Positions 57,418 through 64,000 of a DNA stretch of 64,000 nucleotides are shown piece by piece. Source of the DNA: Sphingobium sp. CCH11-B1. GTDB taxonomy: Bacteria; Pseudomonadota; Alphaproteobacteria; Sphingomonadales; Sphingomonadaceae. Position numbers and translations under genes: made by a program. A model generated the notes under the pieces. That model was not told the origin of the DNA and made no database searches. It was given only the letters and a program-made list of their open reading frames with translations. The stretch is taken from NCBI RefSeq assembly GCF_001556865.1, contig NZ_LSJY01000169.1, forward strand, positions 62,001 through 126,000, read 5' to 3'. Within the stretch, counting starts at the first letter, position 1. Each line of letters begins with the position of its first letter.

Positions 57418-58035
57418 ATGCGCCTCGCGTTTTCCCTTTCGCTTATAGTCGCAATTAGTAGCGGGCCTCTTGTGGCCGCACCGCCATCTGATGAAAGTTT
57501 GGCTCGCTCGATCGCCGACCTTAGCGGGAAAAATTGTTATGGTATTGCTGCCGGTACGATTGCAATGCCCACCGTCGCCGATCCCAACGCCCTCGATAAA
57601 TCGGTAAAAGTCATTGAAGGTATGGGGCTGAATTACGGTGTGAACGACAGCATGATGAAGGGTTTGGGGAGGCCCGGCCTAACACTTATTTCGCAGGCAA
57701 CGATGGGATCAAAGTCATTTGACCAAGGTGAAGTCGTTTTGGCCGTTGGCGGTCGTCAGCCTGGCTGTCGAGTAATTTTGCTGTCAGAACCCACCCTAAA
57801 CATCACCGATGCCGTCTCGACCCAGCTTTCACGGACTGATTGGAAGCCGGTGCCCAGCATGACCGCTATGCGCGGTGCCATCGAACGACGCGCATTTTTC
57901 AGGCGGGATGGAAAAGGAAATCCCTACCTGATGAACCTTATGACGATCACAAGTCCCGCGCTCGATTCAAAGCTGCGAATGTTCACCACGACCATGCGCA
58001 TTCCCAGCGGGGTTCAGCTACCCGAAGGGCTGTAG
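57418..58035 (+). CDS. Exported protein of unknown function (205 aa)
   Basis: The start at 57418 (AGGAG five bases upstream) gives MRLAFSLSLIVAISSGPLVAAPP, a classical signal peptide with an AxA-type cleavage site. Starting earlier at 57337 would bury it. The mature part has an N-terminal helix (SDESLARSIADLSGKNCYGI) and a beta-rich rest with a Cys pair (NCYG, PGCRV). No family recognised; periplasmic by inference. Confidence 0.65.
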   Translation: MRLAFSLSLIVAISSGPLVAAPPSDESLARSIADLSGKNCYGIAAGTIAMPTVADPNALDKSVKVIEGMGLNYGVNDSMMKGLGRPGLTLISQATMGSKSFDQGEVVLAVGGRQPGCRVILLSEPTLNITDAVSTQLSRTDWKPVPSMTAMRGAIERRAFFRRDGKGNPYLMNLMTITSPALDSKLRMFTTTMRIPSGVQLPEGL

Positions 58036-58060
58036 GCGTCCTGCCGACGGCAATGACATG

Positions 58061-58094
58061 GCGGGCAGCGGCTATGGCCCGGTTGTCGTTCGGC
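58061..58094 (+). repeat. Dispersed intergenic repeat, copy 4 (diverged)
   Basis: gcgggcagcggctatggcccggttgtcg, similar to ggcggcgcctatggcctgattgtcgg at 53.6 kb. Lies between convergent genes. Confidence 0.4.
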
Positions 58095-58133
58095 TTGCTG
58101 AAACAGCAATGGGTGTTTGCGGACTGACGGTTT

Positions 58134-58499
58134 CTAAAGCGCCAAATTTTCAAAACGGACATAACCCAAATCGACTGCGAGTATCGTGGCACTGAGGGAT
58201 ACTGGGAGAAAGGTAAACGCGAGATACCATGCGGAAACATTACGAAAGAACGATCTTAAGCCTGATACCGTTGTTACAATCAACATAGGCGGGCAGGCGA
58301 AGAGCATTGCCAGTTTCCAGTTGTAGCCGCGAGGATGCATCTCTGGACCGACTATTACTCCTGAAAATAGTGCCCATAGCGTCGCGGGGGCAATTAAGGC
58401 CCCTGCTACTCCGGCCGCTAATAATGCACAAAGGCTGAGCATCCACCCTAGTGTCGTTCGATTTCCGTACGGATCATGCAATTCTACCATGCGTCGCAA
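58134..58499 (-). CDS. Small membrane protein of unknown function (121 aa)
   Basis: Three hydrophobic segments (LSLCALLAAGVAGALIAPATLW, LAMLFACPPMLIVTTVSGL, WYLAFTFLPVSLSATILAV) make a small inner-membrane protein. It may start at the first ATG or at the Met three codons later. No family recognised. Confidence 0.6.
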   Translation of the reverse strand: MRRMVELHDPYGNRTTLGWMLSLCALLAAGVAGALIAPATLWALFSGVIVGPEMHPRGYNWKLAMLFACPPMLIVTTVSGLRSFFRNVSAWYLAFTFLPVSLSATILAVDLGYVRFENLAL

Positions 58500-58608
58500 C
58501 CTATCCGCTGAGAGTTAACGGCAGCTTCCAAGCATATCGGAACATGTATAGGACGGCAAAGAATGGCAGCCCCTACATCGGCAGCTCTCCCTGACGGAAA
58601 CCACAGGC

Positions 58609-58636
58609 AGGCGGCGGCAAAAGCCTGATTGTCGGT
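58609..58636 (+). repeat. Dispersed intergenic repeat, copy 5
   Basis: ggcggcggcaaaagcctgattgtcggtc, nearly identical to copy 3. Lies in the gap upstream of the membrane protein and at the end of the hydrolase gene. A 12-base match to its end (tgattgtcggtc) also occurs at 61630-61641, just outside the insertion sequence. Confidence 0.5.
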
Positions 58637-58658
58637 CAATCGCCATAAGGCGGGCCGC

Positions 58659-59645
58659 TCATGGAGCAGAGAGAATAAAATCTGCGATTGCCGGGACAAC
58701 GGCAGGAGCGAGAGGCAAGCTTGGGTCTGAATAGGTGGCCACGTTCGCGCCGCGATCGTCAGAAGATACTTGCTTAAGAATATGATTCGTATTTGGCAGA
58801 AGCACGAGCCTGGCGGCAGGGTTCGCGCGTTTCAGTAATTGTGCATCAGAGACGTTGACCTGAATATCGCGCTCCCCCTGCAAAATCAGCAAGGGTTTGT
58901 TATACCCTGCCAACAAATTTGCCGGGTCGATAGCGAACTCGCTGATCAGGAAATTTTGTACAGCCGGATGGAAAAGCGGAAGCAGCGCAGGACTCAAGTC
59001 CTTGGCATCGACGTGCCTTCCAGCTTTGAGATCGGAAATCGCTGTTAAAGCCTGATCGAGTATGGGCGCATTTGCAGGGTTGGACTTCAGTTGTTCCTCT
59101 AAGACGTCGCCCAACGGTCTTCCTGCCGTCGAAACGAGGATCAGGCCACAGATGTCACTACTATCCTGCCCTGCCACCAAGGCGACGAGACCGCCTTCGC
59201 TGTGTCCGAGAACCCAAACACATTTGGTGCCCGTCATGCCCCGGATGGACCTGATCCACGAGTGAGCATCCGCCGCATAATCATTGATCGTTACCGCGTT
59301 TGCATCTGGGACTGCCTCGGCGCTCGCATACATTCCGCGTTTGTCGACACGGACCGACGCGATCTTTCGTGCGGCTAATCCGTCAGCTAGCAGCGACAAA
59401 GTGGACGCCTTCAACCCGTGAGCATTATTGCCGTCGCGGTCGGTTGGTCCTGAGCCGGGTATCATCAGGACAATTGGAGCATCCTTTCCCGCCGAAAGCA
59501 TCGTTCCCTTGAGTGGACCATTTGGTCCTGGCGCTTCAACAAACGTCTGGACGGGAGGCACAGGCGATTCCGCAAGGGCAGCCGTGGAAAGGACTGCTAC
59601 CAGTGCAATCAAATATTTAGTGCGAGAGAATACCAAGCCGTTCAT
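58659..59645 (-). CDS. Exported alpha/beta hydrolase (328 aa)
   Basis: An alpha/beta-hydrolase (serine hydrolase) with the nucleophile elbow GHSEGG, an oxyanion-side MIPGSGPTDRDG motif, an acid candidate in LQGERDIQV and a His in NTNHIL. The segment TKYLIALVAVLSTAALAES is a signal peptide, so the enzyme acts outside the cytoplasm. The family includes esterases and peptidases; the substrate is unknown. Single gene. Confidence 0.85.
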   Translation of the reverse strand: MNGLVFSRTKYLIALVAVLSTAALAESPVPPVQTFVEAPGPNGPLKGTMLSAGKDAPIVLMIPGSGPTDRDGNNAHGLKASTLSLLADGLAARKIASVRVDKRGMYASAEAVPDANAVTINDYAADAHSWIRSIRGMTGTKCVWVLGHSEGGLVALVAGQDSSDICGLILVSTAGRPLGDVLEEQLKSNPANAPILDQALTAISDLKAGRHVDAKDLSPALLPLFHPAVQNFLISEFAIDPANLLAGYNKPLLILQGERDIQVNVSDAQLLKRANPAARLVLLPNTNHILKQVSSDDRGANVATYSDPSLPLAPAVVPAIADFILSAP

Positions 59646-59958
59646 GCCCGCGAGCGTACCCTCCCGACGCTGGCGGTCAATATACTGCTCTCTTATCGGT
59701 GAGGCCCACGAACCGATGCCGCACAGGAGATTTCACCTACACGGAAATCACATGAATCTCAAGCAGTCGTCATGCGGTTCCGGCGAAAATCCGGCGCGCA
59801 CGGAATTGCGCGGCCCTGTGATCCCGTGGAATGCCCGAAAATCACTGTCGGATTGAGAAAGTGTCCGACAACGCCGGTGGCAGGGTTTTCCGTCAGGGGG
59901 CGTCGGGGCTGATCTCGCACCTAGCCGCTACCGCCAAGATGGACCGGCGCGTTTCATG
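59646..59958. other. Gap between the hydrolase gene and the insertion sequence
   Basis: No gene is seen. A sequence at 59862-59880 (gtccgacaacgccggtgg) resembles the inner part of the left inverted repeat of the adjacent insertion sequence (gtccgaaaacgccgg), about 100 bases outside it. It could be the remains of an older insertion. Confidence 0.35.
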
Positions 59959-61627
59959 TCAGTCCGTCCGAAAACGCCGGATTGGATAGTCATTCGGTCG
60001 AGCGGGCCAAGTCGGTTTGCGATTTATGGTGATTTTCGGGGCAAGAGCGCGAGAGGGTGCCCTGATGGGCCGTATCAGGCAATGTAACGTGATGTAGTGG
60101 CATCGATGGCGGACGCTGCGCCATTTCAGGCCCGCACAGCGCCTAGCAGGGCCGGGATGCCGAGGATGTTGATGGCCCGCCTGAGATTATAGGCGAGCGC
60201 TGTCAGGCTGAACTCGGCATTGACGTTGGCCAGGCCCCGCATCAGGAACGCGCCCTGGTTCATCCACTGCTTTATGGTGCCAAAGGGATGCTCGACCGTC
60301 TCGCGCCGCCGGTCGGTAATGTCGGGCCGTGCGGCAAGACGTTCCGCCATGCGCTCAAGCACGGCCTCGCCTTCCCATCGGTCGATGCTTCGCCGTGTGC
60401 CGGACGCGCATTGGGGTTTGAGCGCACAGGTCCCGCAGGCCCGCATGTTTGCGTAACGGATCGTGACATGCCCGTTCGGCTTTTGTGAACGCGTATAGGG
60501 ATCGAGGCGTTGTCCGCCGGGGCAGGTGTAGCAATCCTCGTCGGCGTCGTACCGAAACTCGCTCTTCGCGAAATAGCCCTCATTGATGCCGGGGCCGCGT
60601 TGCGGGCGCACGACATAGGGAACGACGCCGACATCCTCGCAGGTGGCGATATCTTCCCCTTTGTAATAACCCTTGTCGGCAACAGCATCGATCTGCTCGA
60701 CGCCCAGTATCTCGCGTGCGGCGCTGGCCGTCTGCGCCAGAAAGCCCAGATCACTGCCCGAGTTGGTGACATATTGTTCGACGATGAGCTTGTGCCTGGC
60801 ATCGACCGCGACCTGCGCATTGTAACCCACGCCGACCTTGGGGCTGGTTGCCATCCCACGTGCGTCGGGGTCGGTAAGCGACAATTGGCTTTCTCCACTC
60901 GCGACAAGATCGGCCAGCATCGCACTGTGCAGTTCACGCCGTTTCCGCATCCGTGCAATCTTTGCCTCCAGCGCCGCTGCACGGCGGGCCGCACCTTCTG
61001 CTTCGGCTTCGGCCCTATCGGCAAGATCAAGGCGGGCCAGATACTCTTCGATCCGCTCGTCCGCGAGCTTGATCCATCCGGCCAGCTTCTGACGCGTGAA
61101 GTTGCGCTTGCGGCTGTTCACCGCCTTGAGCCGCGTACCGTCCACCGCCACCAACTCGCGCCCGAACAGGTCGAGGCGGCGGCACAGCAGTACGAAGGAT
61201 CGGAACAGCGGCTTGAACGCGGCGCGGTTCGTTTTGCGGAAGTCAGCGATCGTGCGGAAATCAGGGCGCAGCCCGCCAAGCAGCCAGATTACTTCAAGGT
61301 TGCGTGCCGTCTCGGCCGCCAGGCACCGGCTCGACCGGACGCGATTGAGATAGCCATAGAGATACAGCTTCAGCAGATCGGCCGAATCATAACCGGGGCG
61401 GCCGGTGCGCTTGGGCCGCGAGCGGTCAAAGCCAAGCTCGCCAAGATCCAGATCATCGATGAACGCAGCGATGAAGCGTACCGGGTTGTCCGCCGAAACA
61501 TCGTCATTGACCGAGGCTGGCAGCAGCAGCATCTGATCGCGCGAATGTCCTTCGATGTAGCCCATGCCCGATCATACCAAACCCGCAACAACCCGGGAAT
61601 CCGCTACGGAGTTTTCGGACAGACTGA
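59959..61627 (-). mobile_element. IS1182-family insertion sequence
   Basis: Imperfect terminal inverted repeats, 18 of 20 bases matching, at 59959-59978 (tcagtccgtccgaaaacgcc) and 61608-61627 (reverse complement tcagtctgtccgaaaactcc). They enclose one transposase gene that appears intact. No clear target-site duplication is seen (catg on the left, tgtg on the right), so the edges could be a few bases off or rearranged. Confidence 0.75.
60126..61565 (-). CDS. IS1182-family DDE transposase (479 aa)
   Basis: Full length for the family. The N-terminal DUF772-type region is clear (DNPVRFIAAFIDDLDLGELGF, TGRPGYDSADLLKLYLYGYLNRVRSSR). The DDE-fold core holds a first Asp in ELVAVDGTRLKAVNS, a second in AVADKGYYKGEDI, and a C-terminal RRETVEHPFGTIKQWM for the Glu. 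A Cys-rich segment (YTCPGGQ, CGTCALKPQC) is typical for IS1182 transposases. No frameshift or stop, so it is probably active. Confidence 0.92.
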   Translation of the reverse strand: MGYIEGHSRDQMLLLPASVNDDVSADNPVRFIAAFIDDLDLGELGFDRSRPKRTGRPGYDSADLLKLYLYGYLNRVRSSRCLAAETARNLEVIWLLGGLRPDFRTIADFRKTNRAAFKPLFRSFVLLCRRLDLFGRELVAVDGTRLKAVNSRKRNFTRQKLAGWIKLADERIEEYLARLDLADRAEAEAEGAARRAAALEAKIARMRKRRELHSAMLADLVASGESQLSLTDPDARGMATSPKVGVGYNAQVAVDARHKLIVEQYVTNSGSDLGFLAQTASAAREILGVEQIDAVADKGYYKGEDIATCEDVGVVPYVVRPQRGPGINEGYFAKSEFRYDADEDCYTCPGGQRLDPYTRSQKPNGHVTIRYANMRACGTCALKPQCASGTRRSIDRWEGEAVLERMAERLAARPDITDRRRETVEHPFGTIKQWMNQGAFLMRGLANVNAEFSLTALAYNLRRAINILGIPALLGAVRA

Positions 61628-61746
61628 TGTGATTGTCGGTCGGGTTGGAGCGGATCGCTCGTGTCGTTTCACTTGCAGCCGCTAGCGACACCTTGATTTT
61701 ACGGTGTCGGCAGACATAGATTTGAGGCTCACAAGAGGCTTGCATC

Positions 61747-62172
61747 ATGGCAGACGAGGCGAATATCCGAAATGGGCAGTGCCATTGTGGCGCAGTCCGC
61801 TTTGAGGCGACGCTCAGTGATAGCCTCAATACAATCCGCCGTTGCACTTGCTCCTATTGTCGAATGCGAGGTGCGGTCGTTGTCTCGGCGCAGATGGGCG
61901 GGATCAGATTTCTTCAGGGTGAAGGCACCCTAACAAGTTATCGTTTCAATACGGAATCAGCCCAGCACTTCTTCTGCTCTCGTTGCGGAATCTATACTCA
62001 CCATCAGCGCCGATCCAATCAGAACCAGTATGGGGTGAACGTAGCCTGTTTGGATGGAATAAGCCCCTTCGATTTCTTCGAAGTGCCCGTCTTAGACGGT
62101 GTAAATCACCCGAACGACACTGGCGGGCATACGCGCCAGGTAGGCACGCTTCGCTATATACCTGCACAATAG
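61747..62172 (+). CDS. GFA/CENP-V-family zinc-binding protein (141 aa)
   Basis: The family name comes from glutathione-dependent formaldehyde-activating enzyme, but most members lack a proven reaction. The two zinc-cysteine clusters are clear: GQCHCGAVRFEA, RRCTCSYCRMRGA and FFCSRCGIYTHHQ. The length is normal. A plain cytoplasmic enzyme. Single gene next to the insertion sequence. Confidence 0.88.
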   Translation: MADEANIRNGQCHCGAVRFEATLSDSLNTIRRCTCSYCRMRGAVVVSAQMGGIRFLQGEGTLTSYRFNTESAQHFFCSRCGIYTHHQRRSNQNQYGVNVACLDGISPFDFFEVPVLDGVNHPNDTGGHTRQVGTLRYIPAQ

Positions 62173-62226
62173 GTTGGGCCAACGAATAGCGGTTTGTCTA
62201 CATTTCGGTGCCCAACGAAAATCAGT

Positions 62227-63015
62227 TTATTGCGGCTGCCGATAAGGCAGCGCCGCGATACGACTGACCAGTGATCGAGGCAGAGCCCTACTGGCCATAT
62301 AAGTAAGCCGGTTGCTCAGCCCCGGTATGGTGAAGGGTTGCCGATAAATTAGAGCCTTGACCGCGTGTGCGGCGCACCGATCGACATCCATCAAGCCCAT
62401 CTTTCCCCACCTCAGATCGCTAAGGGCAGCCATGCCGGTGTCGATGCCGCCTGGTACAAATGATCCAACGCTGACCCCCGTGCCGGCAAGCTCGGCGGAA
62501 ACCCCACGTACAAGGGTGCTAACATAGGCCTTGGACGCGCCATAGACCGCTTGGAATGGCACAGATGTTTCACCCCCTAAGCTTGAAACCGCGATGATCG
62601 ATGTTTCAGAGGGGCGCTGCCTGAATATCGTAACGAGGCGGGCCAGTAGGTCGGTGAACCCAAGTATGTTTGTCTCAATTACCTCGGCGTAGGCAGCGGC
62701 CCGATCTACATCGAATGAGCCGACGCTGGTCAGCCCAGCAGCTAACAAAGCCGCGTTCACCTCAAGGTCTGCAACCTTGGCCGCGATTTTCTTCCGACCC
62801 TCGTTTTCACGTTGATCGGCGACAACGATCTCGCAAGCGACATCGAACCGCTCGCCAATTTCGGCCTGTAACTGTAACAAGCTATCTAGTCGTCGACCAA
62901 CTATCAGCGGCTTGGCTTGGTATGATTCCGCTAAGCGGAGGGCAGACGCTCTGCCCAGGCCGGTTGAGGCACCAGTTACCAGCACCCACGAGTTGTTAAT
63001 CGGCAACGGCGTCAT
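62227..63015 (-). CDS. Short-chain dehydrogenase/reductase (262 aa)
   Basis: A classical SDR: nucleotide-binding VTGASTGLGRAS (TGxxxGxG), an A-type NNAG equivalent degraded to LLAAGLTS, Ser in IIAVSSLGG and the catalytic YGASKAYV (YxxxK). The Arg in VGRRLDS after beta-2 suggests NADP(H) preference. Closest in style to DltE/YqjQ-type SDRs of unknown substrate. Single gene, convergent with the GFA gene at a distance of 54 bases. Confidence 0.9.
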   Translation of the reverse strand: MTPLPINNSWVLVTGASTGLGRASALRLAESYQAKPLIVGRRLDSLLQLQAEIGERFDVACEIVVADQRENEGRKKIAAKVADLEVNAALLAAGLTSVGSFDVDRAAAYAEVIETNILGFTDLLARLVTIFRQRPSETSIIAVSSLGGETSVPFQAVYGASKAYVSTLVRGVSAELAGTGVSVGSFVPGGIDTGMAALSDLRWGKMGLMDVDRCAAHAVKALIYRQPFTIPGLSNRLTYMASRALPRSLVSRIAALPYRQPQ

Positions 63016-63228
63016 GCTTTCTCATAGCCGCCCGTCTGCCTGGTTGCCAGCCTGCTCGACATTCGCATTCCTTCTGTGGCGTGGCGGGGGTCTGCCGCCA
63101 GCGGGATCACCACGTCCAGCCATTTGCCATGTCCGAAAATCAGGCGATAACCGCCGCCCGCCTGTGAATGTCGCCGGGAGTTATGCGCGGGTTCTGCCCT
63201 CCAGCTCGGCGGCAACCGCCCCGAGCGG
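63016..63228. other. Short gap without a gene
   Basis: About 210 bases between two minus-strand genes. No conserved coding or structural signal was seen. Confidence 0.4.
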
Positions 63229-64000
63229 TCATACGCGGACCGGCTGCACGCCGCGATCCGCCTCTCCGAAAACGCGAAGGTAGCGCTCGATCTCCTTCGG
63301 CTCGCCAGTGGCCTTTGCGGGATTGTCGGAGAGCTTGACTGCCGGGCGGCCGTTGGCGCTGACGACCTTGCAGACTAGCGAGATCGGCGCGAGGCCGGCG
63401 CCACCGTCGGGATCGCAGTCGCGGAAGTCGTTGGTCAGGTTGGTGCCCCATCCAAAGCTCGTGCGCACACGTCCGTGAAAATATCGATAGGTAGCCTCGA
63501 TCGAATCGACGTCCATGCCGTCCGAAAAAATCAATAGCTTCCTGCGCGGATCTCGGCCCCGTTCGCGCCACCAGTCAAGGATCTGCTCGCCGCCCGCGAT
63601 CGGCGGAGCGCTGTCGGGGCGGAAACCGGTCCAGTCTGCAACCCATTCAGGCGCGTTGCGCAGGAACGCGGTGGTGCCGAACGCATCGGGCAAGGCAATC
63701 AGCAGATTACCATCATAAGCTTGCCGCCATTCGTCAAGCACGCGATAGGGCGCTGTGGCCAGCGCGCCATCGTTCTCTGCCAGTGCGGCGGCGACCATCG
63801 GCAGTTCGTGCGCGTTGGTGCCGATCGCCTCGAGATCGCTGTCCATCGCCAGCAAGACGTTCGAAGTCCCAATGAAGCGGTCGCCCAACCCTTCCTTGAC
63901 CGCTTCGACGCACCAACGCTGCCATAGGAAGCCGTGTCTTCGACGCGTGCCGAAGTCGGAAAGAACCAGATCGGGCAGATGCCGGAGTCGCTCGACCTTG
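63229..64000 (-). CDS. pncB: Nicotinate phosphoribosyltransferase, 5' end beyond the window
   Basis: NAPRTase couples nicotinate to PRPP with ATP hydrolysis in the Preiss-Handler NAD salvage path. Visible parts: [17 protein letters not shown] near the window edge, [19 protein letters not shown] with the active-site His, [28 protein letters not shown] and [11 protein letters not shown]. All are typical PncB motifs. About 257 residues are present; the N-terminal part (roughly 40 percent of a normal PncB) lies outside. This is the only clear housekeeping gene in the window. Confidence 0.93.
   Translation of the reverse strand, partial: KVERLRHLPDLVLSDFGTRRRHGFLWQRWCVEAVKEGLGDRFIGTSNVLLAMDSDLEAIGTNAHELPMVAAALAENDGALATAPYRVLDEWRQAYDGNLLIALPDAFGTTAFLRNAPEWVADWTGFRPDSAPPIAGGEQILDWWRERGRDPRRKLLIFSDGMDVDSIEATYRYFHGRVRTSFGWGTNLTNDFRDCDPDGGAGLAPISLVCKVVSANGRPAVKLSDNPAKATGEPKEIERYLRVFGEADRGVQPVRV

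Noticed and set aside
61627..61745. Target-site duplication of the insertion sequence
   Set aside because: The bases next to the inverted repeats (catg and tgtg) do not match.
1..64000. tRNA or rRNA genes that could serve as an island attachment site
   Set aside because: No tRNA-like cloverleaf or rRNA segment was recognised by eye; a covariance-model scan would be needed to exclude one fully.

Overview
The window is a GC-rich alphaproteobacterial segment, most likely from a sphingomonad (Sphingobium, Novosphingobium or Sphingomonas type). This rests on base composition, codon use and gene style, not on a marker gene. Almost everything from the left edge to about 53 kb looks like accessory 'conflict' DNA. 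The right 11 kb is a patchwork of small envelope proteins, ordinary enzymes and one insertion sequence.

Region 1 (541-33907, minus strand): a single 31.9-kb gene encodes a 10,629-residue RTX/cadherin-repeat protein that should leave by a type I secretion system, although no transporter is in the window. Its N-terminus is not adhesin-like. It has the four acidic residues of a PIN-type nuclease, followed by glycine-rich hydrophobic segments. Just upstream, and translationally coupled by TAATG, is a small soluble protein that is a good immunity candidate. Upstream of that is an orphan fragment carrying a second copy of the giant protein's EF-hand region. The layout reads as a polymorphic toxin turned back to front: variable toxin at the N-terminus, immunity gene upstream, and a conserved anchor that can recombine.

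Region 2 (34249-46401, plus strand): a HlyC-type lysine acyltransferase is followed by what I read as a bacterial gasdermin (35044-35835) heading a tightly packed operon. The other genes are a trypsin-like protease, a second trypsin-like protease fused to a degenerate NTPase, a large STAND-like ATPase, a murein hydrolase without signal peptide (M15-like plus lysozyme-like domains), and a trypsin-phospholipase D fusion. I propose an abortive-lysis system. The ATPase senses, the protease set activates the gasdermin, the gasdermin pore replaces a phage holin, and the co-encoded murein hydrolase (endolysin-like) and PLD enzyme finish envelope breakdown. No caspase-like protease is present. This is the strongest candidate for an undescribed system here.

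Region 3 (46601-52617, plus strand): three large genes, an unrecognised 515-residue protein overlapping a PLD-superfamily protein of 821 residues, then an unrecognised 621-residue protein. They may form a second defence module.

Region 4 (52687-64000): a decayed response-regulator receiver, a secreted protein, an MFS exporter, membrane proteins and lipoproteins, an alpha/beta hydrolase, an IS1182-type insertion sequence with inverted repeats, a GFA/CENP-V-fold protein, a short-chain dehydrogenase and the 3' part of nicotinate phosphoribosyltransferase. A short intergenic repeat family is scattered through 53.6-58.6 kb.
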